DNA of 64,000 nt from Bin80 sp965208025 (lineage in GTDB: Bacteria; Bacteroidota; Rhodothermia; Rhodothermales; Bin80). The notes beneath the pieces were generated by a model, which saw only the letters and a program-made list of their open reading frames with translations, had not been told where the DNA came from and did no database searches. A program made the translations under genes and the position numbers. Below, in pieces: positions 36,301 to 45,401 of this stretch (positions are counted from its first letter, which is position 1; the number at the start of each line of letters is the position of its first letter). The DNA is taken from NCBI GenBank assembly GCA_965208025.1, contig OZ242302.1:496001-560000 (forward strand). Reading direction: 5' to 3'.

Positions 36301-36678
36301 GACATCTGCCATCGTAACACCTGTCGTCCAGGTCGGCGTGTGCGTGATGCCCGCCTCTTGGGATATTTCTTCAAATGACCAATCTCCACGATTCATGTAT
36401 AGTTGATCTGGCACCAGATTTGCCGTGAAATACAGATCAACGAACCCATCATTGTTCAAATCTCCCGCTGCAACTCCAGCCCCATTATAAAAGTATTCGT
36501 ACTCTAATACATTAAACGCATCCTGTTCAACAATCCTATTTTCAAACGTTACACCTGTTTGATCCATGAGAGTGAATAACGGTCGGTCTCGAGTACAACC
36601 TGCCATAAATAGCATGGTGAGGCATTTCAAGAAAATCAACCCCCGAAGCAAGGTCATGCGTATCAGATCTAAAATCAT
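33394..36678 (-). CDS. CRTAC-family lipoprotein with FG-GAP/VCBS repeats and ASPIC/UnbV domain
   Basis: About 1094 aa from ATG 36678 (or 1087 from ATG 36657). The hydrophobic leader ends in the lipobox LFMAGC. The open frame extends to 37056, but that part overlaps the divergent gene and lacks a signal, so it is not used. The mature protein consists of many FG-GAP/VCBS calcium-loop repeats (GDLNNDGFVDLYF, ADVNGDGLLDIYV, YDMDGDLDMYLLN and more), forming beta-propellers, with an ASPIC/UnbV segment (VNVEIFWPDGRTQQL) about halfway. Such proteins are surface lipoproteins in Bacteroidota and often accompany SusCD systems, as here (38.5-43.3 kb). Function is unknown. Confidence 0.88.
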   Translation of the reverse strand: MILDLIRMTLLRGLIFLKCLTMLFMAGCTRDRPLFTLMDQTGVTFENRIVEQDAFNVLEYEYFYNGAGVAAGDLNNDGFVDLYFTANLVPDQLYMNRGDWSFEEISQEAGITHTPTWTTGVTMADVNGDGLLDIYVCRSGNVATDRRRNALYINQGDLTFKDEAAAYGLDDPSYSNHATFFDYDMDGDLDMYLLNHSIRRYSHFVVDFMRAQRDSLAGDKLFRNDGVIFTDVSEDAGILGNPLSYGLSVIVSDINGDMWPDLYISNDYIEDDYLYINQRDGTFIESIQSYLTHTSYASMGADIADINNDLAPDIYTLDMLAEDNFRQKVLKGPEDYMFYDQLRKDGFHEQYMRNMLHLRRGPDFVEIGQLAGVSNTDWSWAPIFADLDRDRLKDLVVTNGYLRDYTDLDFLSTTLPNASREAQMRGGGVSGLEMVEKMPSTRVPNYIFRGMDGIRFQDVTTEWGLDLPTHSNGMTLADLDGDLDLDLVISNLNQPAFIYRNEAEEQGRGSSLRVILEGPPGNAHGIGTKVILRHEDQSMIQEAYFTRGYLSSLETVLTFGTGKWEAVNVEIFWPDGRTQQLLEIPTGQAISVQHREANSYGALSLFSERDTKRFVPDTLSGINRMHLEDAHSEWDLQPLLPRDLAQEGPAMAKGDLNGDGLVDLFLGGGSGQPATLYLQQLNGSFQEVGLPIFDQHAVFEDVDAILEDLTGDGQLDLYVVSGNVPNPDYWQDRIYMNAGFGQLIYVPDLLPTMPTITSTVAPNDFDHDGDIDLFVGGLHISGQYGKSPRSYLLENSPSGFIDRTENLAPELLYPGMVSTAVWSDVIGDSAKELILAGHWMPVRVFCNLDSGSLEECTESVGLSAMTGFWYRIIPADVDSDGDMDLIVGNRGLNTQVQASRMYPATLFAGDLNRSGTWEVIYSSFVMGLDVPVASRDQMVHQLPDIRTRFPTYADYASATTGQVLDGYEDVPHPLHVQNSTSMIFEMSEEGKFVPHDLPVSAQFSPLRDAIVHDFNRDGTLDILFVGNDYSNRAEEGRMTSGRGGILFGNGQLDFEDSGPETFWTIGDARRILRIDDRIIIAHNGRSPDVFQLNR

Positions 36679-36693
36679 ATGTGTCCAACGACC

Positions 36694-38400
36694 ATGAAGA
36701 AGGTTTTTTCCATTTGCTGCCTTCAATTGCTCATCGTTGCTACCCTTCTCGCCCAAGAAGCAGACCTTGCCCGAATATTCTCTAATGAAGAGGTCAACTC
36801 TTACGAGGAGGCAACGAATGCCTTCCTTGAATGGATTGGTAGTGCGGCCGACCCATCCGTTGGAGATCCGGAATCCTTGGTACGACACCTTCGCTGGATT
36901 GCCCTCATTACTCCAAAAAGTTCTCCAATCCATGAAGCCGCCTATCGTCTGATCTCCAGTCAAGGGACTCCTGCGGATGCGCAAATGATCGTCTCCTGGT
37001 GGCACCGTCAGGATCCCCTGCCCGCAACATTGCACAATGAACGTATTGAAGAGCACTTATATCGTGTATATTTCGCACAGGCGAACTATGCTTATCGGAA
37101 GGATTCATTGGGCGTTGATGATCGGGGGCGTATCTTTGTGCGGTTCGGCAAACCATGGCGTGAATCTGTGATCAATCTTCTTGACTCCCAACTTCGAACT
37201 CTGCCGCTGGAATATCGCCTTCCAAGAAATGAGATTTGGGTGTATCGTGGCATCCATGATGATGCACACTATCTATTTGTTCAACTGTCTCGCAGGAAAC
37301 CGTATCAAATTGACACGCCCGAATCTCTGATTCCTCCTAATCTTCAGGGAACTCAAAGGCGTATGGGAATCCTACTGGCCTGGATGGAAGATGTATTTGG
37401 GCAACTTGCGATGGCCCATGATCATTATGGCACGGTCTATGATCAGGTGGTCAATTATAATGCCCTTCCTACGTCCGCTCCAATGCGACCCCACGAATTT
37501 TCCCAAAAAGCTCTCCAGATGACCAAAGAACGGGATGATCAGCATCAGTTGCGTCGTGCGCAAACCGTTCCCCCCCTTGCGACCCAAGTTTATGGAAACG
37601 CTGTGGAATTGAAACCGGACATTCGGTTCAGTCGCTTTTTAGATGGAAATGGCGCTACTCGCCTGGAAGTCTACTGGAGTATTGAACTTGACAAAGTACG
37701 TCCAAGCCGTACTATGATTCGGCGCTCTCAGCAACTTCAACGGGGTGTGTCCTCAGATTTTATCCTCACCGCATCCCTGACGACCCGCGGGACGAAATAT
37801 GAGCCTCAAAATATTCAGATACGAAGGTATCACTTACCTGATGGATACGCCTCTCCTCCCAGAGTCTATTCGTGGATCACATCTGAGTATGACCCTATCC
37901 CACCGATCGCATTGCAGTGGTCTCTACACTGGACTGTCCCGGATTCTATTCCCCCTCAACCTGCTGCTCCCTGGGGGATTGGCATTGCTACATTGGACAC
38001 TTTGCGAGCCCTCAAAGGTGATGGATCAACGTTGGAGTTAAGCGACCTTAAATTGCTTCAACATGATTCACTTTCCCCCAATGGCAATTCAATTCCCTAT
38101 GTTAAGCGAGAAATTCAAGCTGATACCCCTCTATCCCTCTACTTTGAGGCATATTTCCTGAGATTTAATGAAAACGATCAAACAAGCTATACGGTTGAGT
38201 ATTCACTGCATCGTGAGGGGCAGGAGTCAACTTCAACATCATTTGAGTATGAAGGAGACGATGCAACGATTCAAGAATTGATCAGCATTGACATTGAACA
38301 GTGGAATCGTTCCGGGCCATTTACATTGGAATTAACCGTTACAGACTTGGTCGCAAATACCTCCGTTTCCAGATCAATTGACTTGAATTATAAAAAATAG
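36694..38400 (+). CDS. GWxTD-domain-like exported protein
   Basis: About 568 aa from ATG 36694, which begins a clear signal peptide (MKKVFSICCLQLLIVATLLAQ). ATG 36679 in the same frame would add five residues. The central LGVDDRGRIFVRFGKPW resembles the GWxTD motif region ('D.RGRI.V..G.P'), with Trp and Thr replaced. The following NEIWVYRG fits that family. The C-terminal part is beta-rich. GWxTD proteins are secreted or periplasmic proteins of unknown function, widespread in Bacteroidota. It diverges from the CRTAC gene with only about 15 bp between the start codons. Confidence 0.65.
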   Translation: MKKVFSICCLQLLIVATLLAQEADLARIFSNEEVNSYEEATNAFLEWIGSAADPSVGDPESLVRHLRWIALITPKSSPIHEAAYRLISSQGTPADAQMIVSWWHRQDPLPATLHNERIEEHLYRVYFAQANYAYRKDSLGVDDRGRIFVRFGKPWRESVINLLDSQLRTLPLEYRLPRNEIWVYRGIHDDAHYLFVQLSRRKPYQIDTPESLIPPNLQGTQRRMGILLAWMEDVFGQLAMAHDHYGTVYDQVVNYNALPTSAPMRPHEFSQKALQMTKERDDQHQLRRAQTVPPLATQVYGNAVELKPDIRFSRFLDGNGATRLEVYWSIELDKVRPSRTMIRRSQQLQRGVSSDFILTASLTTRGTKYEPQNIQIRRYHLPDGYASPPRVYSWITSEYDPIPPIALQWSLHWTVPDSIPPQPAAPWGIGIATLDTLRALKGDGSTLELSDLKLLQHDSLSPNGNSIPYVKREIQADTPLSLYFEAYFLRFNENDQTSYTVEYSLHREGQESTSTSFEYEGDDATIQELISIDIEQWNRSGPFTLELTVTDLVANTSVSRSIDLNYKK

Positions 38401-38472
38401 GAGTTGGAGTGTCATGCTCAAAGTTGTTGCAATGATTACTCAGGTGATTCAGCATTTTTCGTAACAGAGAAC

Positions 38473-38503
38473 AAAAAAAGGGCATCTGCAATCGCAGATG
38501 CCC
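38473..38503 (-). terminator. Rho-independent terminator of the susCD transcript
   Basis: A perfect 10-bp stem, GGGCATCTGC-(4-base loop)-GCAGATGCCC at 38480-38503, preceded on the plus strand by A7 (38473-38479). On the minus strand this reads stem-loop followed by T7, the right order to end transcription coming from the SusD gene 23 bp away. It lies between convergent genes but has no T-run on the plus strand. Confidence 0.92.
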
Positions 38504-38525
38504 TCAAGACATCGGACTGGTTCAG

Positions 38526-40052
38526 TTATTTATCCCACCAGACACGAGTCGTTAACTCATCAGGACCTTGCCCGGCAACGGCGGCAGCATAATTATCCGG
38601 ATTTGCAACCGCTTCATTCTCACGATAGCGCAGGCGACGAGGAATCGTGCCACCCGTAACATTTCCAGGAAAGTTAATCGGAGTGAGTTCAGGATAGCCT
38701 GTACGTCTCCAATTCGCAAAGGCCTCGTATTCATTCAACAAAACAGCAGACCACAACTGTTCATTGATCATTTTCATGCCAACGGACGCATCATAAGGAT
38801 TGGCAGCCAGATATGCATCTATATCATCAGATGAAATGGCCCCGGCATCCCCATACATGGCTAAGTACTCCATGGCAGCGCGAACCCCATTCGAGTAATG
38901 CGTTGCAGCATCTCCACTATGCCAACCTCGCAAGGCAGCCTCGGCTTTGAGGAGTTCTACCTCTGCATAGGTCATCAGGAACATCGGATCATCTGCTCCC
39001 TTGATGACGTCATTCGGAACCATATACACATCTATTCCACATGGCTCCGCATCGGAATCACAGGAGATCCAGGTAGAGTGATTCTCAATTCCGAAGTTGA
39101 GATCTGAACCACCAGTAATATGACCATTCGGCATCCCAATCTCCATTGCTCCTGCAACTGGTACTTGACCATAAACATGTAGACGTGGGTCATCATGATC
39201 TCTCATCCAGTCAACAAAAAACGCACTCAACCTTGGAGCACCATCAGCGCGGAAGACTAAGCCATTTCCATTTTGGAAACCAGAAGGATCATTGTGAGGG
39301 ACATACGCAATGTCATCATTACTCTCCATCGTTCCCCCAGCAATCGCTTTCTGAACCCAGCTTTGCGCAGCTCCGGGATCCACCTTCACGAGGCGCATGC
39401 CTAACCGGAGCATGAGTGAATTGGCCAGCTTTCTCCATTGATCTACATTCCCTTGATAAATCAGGTCACCAGAGCCAAAGGAACGACCGCTGGAGTTGAG
39501 CGTGGTGGCTGCCGTCTCCAGTCGAGCCAGCATATCTGGATAGATAGTGGACTGAGCATCATACTTCGGCTGGCTAATTCCTTCAATGAACCCTTTCCCG
39601 GCTTCAGAATACGGAACATCACCATAGAGGTCGGTCAGCCGATGATACATGATCACACGAACAATCTGTGTAATCTGATGAAGGTTGGCATCTTCGGGGT
39701 CTTCGGATGTCTGAACGAGGAGATCTTCAATATTTCGAGCTACATTGGAGTAGTACCGATCCCACAGTGCTGCGGAGTAAGATGCAATATATCCATACTT
39801 ATCCCCAGCCCAGAACGTAGGCAAGGTCGCAAAATGCTGGATCATCGTAGAACTGTAGATCAAATTAGTCCTCCAATTTTCGTAACGACCTCCACTAACA
39901 TTCAGTTGGATGTTCGTCAACTTAAAGTTGGGATCCACCTGATCGGCAAGCGATGGATTCACGTTCATCTCCTCAAAGCCTGAATCACATGAGACAATCA
40001 GGAGAGACAAGCTCAAGGCCACTAATATTGTAAAGTTTTTCAATTGAGTCAT
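38526..40052 (-). CDS. SusD/RagB-type outer-membrane lipoprotein
   Basis: A 508-aa SusD-family nutrient-binding lipoprotein. The leader ends in the lipobox LLIVSC, then tetratricopeptide-like helices, with landmarks RVIMYHRLTDLYGDVPYSEAG, QGNVDQWRKLANSLMLRLGMR, PMFLMTYAEVELLKAEAALRGW and the C-terminal FANWRRTGYPELTP. It caps the SusC channel and selects substrate, probably a glycan or peptide. It follows the SusC gene by 26 bp and is terminated by a strong hairpin. No glycoside hydrolase is nearby, so the substrate cannot be guessed. Confidence 0.95.
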   Translation of the reverse strand: MTQLKNFTILVALSLSLLIVSCDSGFEEMNVNPSLADQVDPNFKLTNIQLNVSGGRYENWRTNLIYSSTMIQHFATLPTFWAGDKYGYIASYSAALWDRYYSNVARNIEDLLVQTSEDPEDANLHQITQIVRVIMYHRLTDLYGDVPYSEAGKGFIEGISQPKYDAQSTIYPDMLARLETAATTLNSSGRSFGSGDLIYQGNVDQWRKLANSLMLRLGMRLVKVDPGAAQSWVQKAIAGGTMESNDDIAYVPHNDPSGFQNGNGLVFRADGAPRLSAFFVDWMRDHDDPRLHVYGQVPVAGAMEIGMPNGHITGGSDLNFGIENHSTWISCDSDAEPCGIDVYMVPNDVIKGADDPMFLMTYAEVELLKAEAALRGWHSGDAATHYSNGVRAAMEYLAMYGDAGAISSDDIDAYLAANPYDASVGMKMINEQLWSAVLLNEYEAFANWRRTGYPELTPINFPGNVTGGTIPRRLRYRENEAVANPDNYAAAVAGQGPDELTTRVWWDK

Positions 40053-40078
40053 CGTATCAAGATTTTATGTAATGTGAT

Positions 40079-43000
40079 TTAGAGGCGGACATTGAAGTTA
40101 ATCCCAATGCTTCGCGTCTGCGGCACTCCTGAATGTTCAAGTCCAATCCCACGGTTCGTGCTATTATACAAGGATTCAGGATCAAGATTGTCTACATTGC
40201 TGTAGATCAGCCAGAGATTTCTTGCAATCAGGGAGATCGACGCAAATTTGAGAGGAGTGTTGACAAACAAACGGGCGGGTAGATTATAGCTGAGTTGCAA
40301 CTCCCTTAACTTTACAAAACTGGCGTCGTAGATGAATTCTTCCCCGATAGTCCCTCCACCAATTCTGCCAAAGTAGTCTTGGGGACTCGCCTGTACAGTA
40401 TTTGGCTCACCGTCTTCATTCACACCCTCACCAATGATATAGCCATCTGTACGTCCTGCTAACGTATTCTTGTGGAGTCCATTGGAATACCCTGCACTAT
40501 TGGTGACCGAGAAGAGATCTCCACCAAACCTCATATCAAAAAGGAGGTTCAGAGAAAGGGTACGCCAGCGTAAGCTGTTCTGAATTCCCCCACTCAGATC
40601 GGGTGATCCATTGCCAATAACACAGAGGCTAGAAGTGCGCATCGGGAGACCATCCGCATCATGAACAATGGGACCTGTTGCATCGCAGTCTGTCGCATCT
40701 GGACCAGTAGGGACATTCTGGCGAAGATATTTGCGACCCTTGATCGCTCCATAGGGCTGACCAACCTCAGCAGTAACAAAATTTCCCCGATGGCGGCTCT
40801 CGGCAAGCGTGAGTTGAGTCTGCCCCTCAACGAGTTCTACGACCTCGTTAGTATTTCGGGAGAGGTTCACATCAAAATCCCACCGTATATCACCCTTACG
40901 ATAGGGAGTTGTCGTTAGGAGAAGCTCAAGCCCCTGATTTGAAATTTCGCCTGCATTAATCACCTGATTATTAAACCCTGAGGCATTTGATATCGTGGTG
41001 GACAGGATCTGGTCGGTAGCGGTCTCAGAGTAGTAGGTGAAGTCCAACCCGAACCGATTATCAAAAAATCGCAAATCAAAGCCACCCTCAATCCCAACCG
41101 TTGAGGATGGTTTTAAGTCAGACAACGGAATATTCCCCTGAGCAATCTGTCCACGAGGCTGGCCAAGGTGACTTCCTGCCAAGCTGTATGTGAGGGATAA
41201 TTGGTAGGGAGAGGTATCCCCGCCAACTTCGGCCCAAGAGCCACGAATCTTGGCGAAGCTGACCCAGTCAGGGAAATCCAACGCGTCCGATAAAACCAAA
41301 CTCGTACTAATTGATGGATAGAAGTAGCTATTGTTCTCAATCGGAAGGGTTGAAGACCAATCATTGCGGGCGGTGAGTGTCAGGTACAAAAAGTCACTGT
41401 ACGAAAATTCAGCCGATCCGTACAACGAATTGATCTGCTTTTCATTATATCCATATCCGTGTGAGCGTGTATTCTGGTTGCTCACGACTTCCAGACCTGG
41501 CACGTTAAATCCACCACCCCCACTGAGCGTGAGAGTCTCCGCTTCGCGGTAGAGGATATTTCCGCCGAAGGTTCCCAAAATTCCAATGGAACCGTTAAGG
41601 CTTTGATCAACCGTGAGAAGAAAATCCGTATTAATTTCTGTGACTCGGAACTCTCGTTCTGACTGAGATCCCAATGGTTGGTAGGCAGTGCCCCAAGGAG
41701 TAATTCCGGTCCGTCGGGTGGTGTAGGTGTCACCACCAAAGCGACCTCGGAGCTGAACACCTTCTGCAAATTGATACCCCATAGAAACAAATCCAAGGAC
41801 GCGTAAATCTTCGTCTCGGTTGGTATACTGGTGGGCAGCCCAGTAAGGGTTTTGTTGAAACGTGTTCCCAAATAAGTTGCCGCCATGCAGTTCCCTGCCA
41901 TCAACATCTGCTCCATAATCGGTACAGGTTTCATCTGCGGGTGGACACCTCATGGACTCTACGTCCACATTGGGAGCCAATTGATAGACAGAATAATTGG
42001 CATTCCCAGGAGAGTCACTGAGCCTTGGGCGATTATTTACAAATTCGCGGACGAGATTAATCTTCGCATCAGCACTTAGGCGAGTCCCGAATTTGGACGT
42101 GCCGCGCAATGAAAATGAAGTTCGGTTCAGTCCAGAGTTTGGGCTGACTCCTTCATTTTCTAAATGCGAAAGTCCGATCCGCAAGGTACTGACTTCGGTG
42201 GCTGTTGTCAGTGCAAGACTATTGGTGGTGGTGTAACCAGTGTTATAGAATGTCGTAATCGGATTCGCAACCAACTGGTAGGGCTGCTGGGTACCATCCC
42301 AACTGATCGTTTGAGCACCATCAAGTCTGGGGCCCCATGCAACGTCAACCGTGCTACGTGCCTCATCCTCTGAGGTAGGCTTCGCACCACGAGTTCCCTG
42401 ACCATATTCCGTCTGCCAGTCGGTATTGATTAACACATTTTCAAACGTGGAATTACTGGAAAATTCTACACCAAGTCCTATGCCGGGAATCGCTCTTTTG
42501 GTTGTGATCAAGATTACCCCATTTTTCGCACGAGTCCCATAGAGTGCAGCAGCGGCAGGACCTTTCAGGACCGAGATTTTGTCAATATCATCTGGGTTGA
42601 TTGAACCAATTCCATCTCCACCATCCGTACCACCCCACATTCCTGCACTCCCCTGAGTTGTATTATCAATGGGGACTCCATCAACAACATAGAGAGGTTG
42701 ACTGTCTTCTCCCAGAGATGAAGCACCACGAATGATCACTCTACTGGAACCAGCAGGCCCGGTCGCAGGCTTCGTGACAATCACACCGGCAACCTTCCCT
42801 GCCAAGGCATTTGCGACATTATTTTCTCGGGCTTCACGCAGATCTTCTCCCCCAACTTCGCTCACAGAGTAACCTAACGCTCGCTGCTTCCGCTCAATTC
42901 CGCCTGCGGTAACGACAACTTCTTCCAACAAGCCAGTATCTTCTTCAAGAGAGATCGAAATATAATCTTGGCCTTCAATCGGAACCGTCTGGCTTACAAA

Positions 43001-43261
43001 GCCAATGAATGTAACCGAAAGGGTTGCATCCGGGCTGGAAACCTCAATAGAAAACGTTCCGTCGACGTCGGAAGCGGTTCCATTTAAAGTTCCCGTCTCC
43101 AAGATAGAGGCGCCAGGAAGAGGCTCACCATCAACAGAGGAAAGTACCACTCCCTCAACGGAGTGATCTTGGGCAAATGACTGTTTACCCGTAAGCATAG
43201 ACAATCCCAAGAATATCATGAGAATTGTAGATGCACATAGTCTTAGTAAGGGTTTCATCAT
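40079..43261 (-). CDS. SusC/RagA-family TonB-dependent outer-membrane transporter
   Basis: 1060 aa with a signal peptide (ends SFAQD), an N-terminal carboxypeptidase-like regulatory domain (VEGVVLSSVDGEPLPGASIL, about 33-110), a TonB-box-like EEVVVTAGG, and the plug domain (NALAGKVAGVIV, SSRVIIRGASSLGEDSQPLYVVDGVPI, ISVLKGPAAAALYGTRAKNGVILITTK). A 22-strand barrel ends in a terminal GINFNVRL. It imports large substrates with the SusD lipoprotein downstream. Tandem ATG codons begin the gene; either may be used. Confidence 0.96.
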   Translation of the reverse strand: MMKPLLRLCASTILMIFLGLSMLTGKQSFAQDHSVEGVVLSSVDGEPLPGASILETGTLNGTASDVDGTFSIEVSSPDATLSVTFIGFVSQTVPIEGQDYISISLEEDTGLLEEVVVTAGGIERKQRALGYSVSEVGGEDLREARENNVANALAGKVAGVIVTKPATGPAGSSRVIIRGASSLGEDSQPLYVVDGVPIDNTTQGSAGMWGGTDGGDGIGSINPDDIDKISVLKGPAAAALYGTRAKNGVILITTKRAIPGIGLGVEFSSNSTFENVLINTDWQTEYGQGTRGAKPTSEDEARSTVDVAWGPRLDGAQTISWDGTQQPYQLVANPITTFYNTGYTTTNSLALTTATEVSTLRIGLSHLENEGVSPNSGLNRTSFSLRGTSKFGTRLSADAKINLVREFVNNRPRLSDSPGNANYSVYQLAPNVDVESMRCPPADETCTDYGADVDGRELHGGNLFGNTFQQNPYWAAHQYTNRDEDLRVLGFVSMGYQFAEGVQLRGRFGGDTYTTRRTGITPWGTAYQPLGSQSEREFRVTEINTDFLLTVDQSLNGSIGILGTFGGNILYREAETLTLSGGGGFNVPGLEVVSNQNTRSHGYGYNEKQINSLYGSAEFSYSDFLYLTLTARNDWSSTLPIENNSYFYPSISTSLVLSDALDFPDWVSFAKIRGSWAEVGGDTSPYQLSLTYSLAGSHLGQPRGQIAQGNIPLSDLKPSSTVGIEGGFDLRFFDNRFGLDFTYYSETATDQILSTTISNASGFNNQVINAGEISNQGLELLLTTTPYRKGDIRWDFDVNLSRNTNEVVELVEGQTQLTLAESRHRGNFVTAEVGQPYGAIKGRKYLRQNVPTGPDATDCDATGPIVHDADGLPMRTSSLCVIGNGSPDLSGGIQNSLRWRTLSLNLLFDMRFGGDLFSVTNSAGYSNGLHKNTLAGRTDGYIIGEGVNEDGEPNTVQASPQDYFGRIGGGTIGEEFIYDASFVKLRELQLSYNLPARLFVNTPLKFASISLIARNLWLIYSNVDNLDPESLYNSTNRGIGLEHSGVPQTRSIGINFNVRL

Positions 43262-43721
43262 AGTGAATTGGTTTGATGGAGTTTTAGATACAAGGGGTAA
43301 TTACTAAACCGAGGAGGTTCAATGTTTGTGGGGAGACGATAAGGGAGTTAACAAAATCTTCATATTTTGTTCCACAATTAATCCAGTCTACTTCAAATTA
43401 AATTCATTGTTTCACTTTTTCCTATCAAACCCTAATCCGACCGTTATTAGGTGAGCATCTATTCGTGATCACAAAAACGATTCACCAGCAGTCCTAAATG
43501 AGATACATCCATGATTGATCACCTTCGCCACTCCGAGGGGCGCTCCGTCCAAAATCACAAAACTGGCAGGATCCCTTTATCATGGATCAGTAACCTTGAT
43601 GCAACAGTGGTTAAGAAACGATTCCCGTTGATCCATTATTTTGGGCATTGTATGGTGGGAGCCCCGCGATACTGCCCCAATCAGATCTATGGACGCACGC
43701 AACGATAAGTTTCACGATCAA
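43262..43721. other. Intergenic, 460 bp; susC promoter side
   Basis: Contains the susC 5' region. An open frame of 65 codons at 43511-43708 has no family resemblance or start context that supports it. No tRNA or hairpin terminator was found. Confidence 0.4.
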
Positions 43722-44780
43722 TTATATCTCTTCGAGAATTCCATTCCAGGCTCCTGATAAGGGACGAATTATTTTTTTCTCAACCCATACCTGTCGGCCT
43801 GCCTGATGGGACTGGTGGTATGCCCACCGAGCAATTGAGTGAGTCGTAGGCCAACTATGAAGTACATTCAGTTGATCAAATCCATCCTCCAGTTCATGCT
43901 TGTACACTTGACTTCGGTGCATCCACCGCTCTAAGTGTTCCTCCGCCGCCAGAAGGTCGGACTTACTGGAATTACACCCCTTATGAGCCAGTACGAAATT
44001 GTGGCCAAGATCCAGAGCATAGAGTCGCCAGGGGATAAAGTGGTCAATGTCTCCCTTCGTCTTCGTGACATTCTTATCGCAATAAAAGCATCGTCCCGAT
44101 TGCACTTCCCGAAGAAGTGGATAATATTTAGAAAGTGAACTGCGCTGTGATCCAAATAGAAACGAACTAAGATCCGTAACCTGCCCCAGAATAGACAGAT
44201 TCTGTTTTTGAACAAACATGGACCATGCCCCCTTGATCATCTCCCGAACCATTGAATAGAATACTCTGAAGCAATAGGCTACCCCGGGCTTGAGGCGAAC
44301 AATGTTTCCTCGATCCAGGTTCTGATATAAGAATTCTAAGCGTTCTGCTCCAAGTGTCTGCAGTTTCCAAAGTGGCATTCTTGAGACTGTACGCTCTACT
44401 TGACGAATGAGATCGGTCCATTCGCTACCTGATCTCTCCAATGAGGCCAGAGATCCGTGGTGATGTTTGTATTGCTTGGCGATACAGTTAATGATTGCAG
44501 CTTGACGTCCTGTATTCTGTTTCAAGATCTGCTGATGGTCACTGGTGACATAGGGTGCGGTTTGACACCAGTAGAGGCGTATAAACTGTTCTGCAATTTC
44601 AAATGTGTGAAGTTCTAACTCCGCTCCACTGTCATCCCCCATCTGAACACATAGATCGGCGATCGCATGAAGGAGAGCAAATTTGTAGCTGGCTGTGAAG
44701 TTTCCCTCACCCAATAATCGCTGAAGCTTTTTGAGGAACTCTAGTTGTTCTTCTGCCGAAGGAGGGCCTACGTAACTCAT
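43722..44780 (-). CDS. HNH endonuclease-domain protein
   Basis: About 352 aa from ATG 44780, which overlaps the stop of the HIT gene in the sequence ATGA. The N-terminal ~200 residues are helical without a recognised domain. The C-terminal third holds an HNH motif: two Cys in GRCFYCDKN, the His core DIDHFIPW, Asn in GHNFVLAH and the second zinc pair at AHKGCNSSKS. Translational coupling to a HIT hydrolase suggests the two act together. Host defence, RNA/DNA repair or phage resistance are possibilities only. It is the last gene of its transcript. Confidence 0.85.
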   Translation of the reverse strand: MSYVGPPSAEEQLEFLKKLQRLLGEGNFTASYKFALLHAIADLCVQMGDDSGAELELHTFEIAEQFIRLYWCQTAPYVTSDHQQILKQNTGRQAAIINCIAKQYKHHHGSLASLERSGSEWTDLIRQVERTVSRMPLWKLQTLGAERLEFLYQNLDRGNIVRLKPGVAYCFRVFYSMVREMIKGAWSMFVQKQNLSILGQVTDLSSFLFGSQRSSLSKYYPLLREVQSGRCFYCDKNVTKTKGDIDHFIPWRLYALDLGHNFVLAHKGCNSSKSDLLAAEEHLERWMHRSQVYKHELEDGFDQLNVLHSWPTTHSIARWAYHQSHQAGRQVWVEKKIIRPLSGAWNGILEEI

Positions 44781-45160
44781 CCTTCCCAATAGTTCGCACG
44801 ATCAGGCAAAATCCATCGAACGCCTCCTCTTGGATCGGCAACATCTCCATTGAAGCGAGGGATAATGTGCACATGAGCGTGTTGTACGGTCTGGCCTGCA
44901 GCCTGCCCGTCATTGAGTCCCACATTAAAGGCATCGGGATCAAAGCGGGTCTGTAATTCATCCCTTACTTCTGCGACCAAGCGCCAAATATCTGCTTGGA
45001 CATCCAAACTCATAGAAAATAGAGAAGGGGCATGTGCCTTAGGGATTACGAGAGTATGTCCGCGGCTGACAGGATATCCATCCAAAATTGCGAGAGCATG
45101 TTCCGACTCCAGGATGATCGAGCGATTCGTCACGTTACAAAAAGGACAGACCTGACACAT
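44777..45160 (-). CDS. HIT-family nucleotide hydrolase
   Basis: A 127-aa protein with the histidine triad HAHVHIIPR near the C-terminus, an N-terminal CxxC pair (CPFC) and further landmarks LAILDGYPVSRGHTLVIPKAH and FNVGLNDGQAAGQTV. This resembles Hint/FHIT-type hydrolases acting on nucleoside phosphoramidates or dinucleoside polyphosphates. Normally a housekeeping enzyme, it is here tied by a 4-base overlap to an HNH nuclease gene. Confidence 0.93.
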   Translation of the reverse strand: MCQVCPFCNVTNRSIILESEHALAILDGYPVSRGHTLVIPKAHAPSLFSMSLDVQADIWRLVAEVRDELQTRFDPDAFNVGLNDGQAAGQTVQHAHVHIIPRFNGDVADPRGGVRWILPDRANYWEG

Positions 45161-45401
45161 TGATCTATAAAGTCACTGCACCTAAATATACCAGATGGTA
45201 GCCAATCTTCGCAGAATCAACTGTAAAGGCACACTTGATCATTGGAGACGTTCGTCAAACCCAATCAAACATGTGAAAAGTGAGACGGAAGAATGGCCAA
45301 ATATAGTGTAGTGGTGCAACTCTATCTCTCCCCGTTAGTGAACTGATGGATCTCTTTGATTCGTAATTGATTGTCCCGTAAAGAGAATTACTACTCCTTC
45401 A

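Noticed and set aside
33394..37056. A 1220-aa version of the CRTAC protein starting at 37056
   Set aside because: The first 126 residues overlap the divergent GWxTD-like gene and lie before a perfectly good lipoprotein signal peptide.
43511..43708. 65-codon frame between susC and the HNH gene
   Set aside because: No recognisable motif and no support from neighbours or start context.
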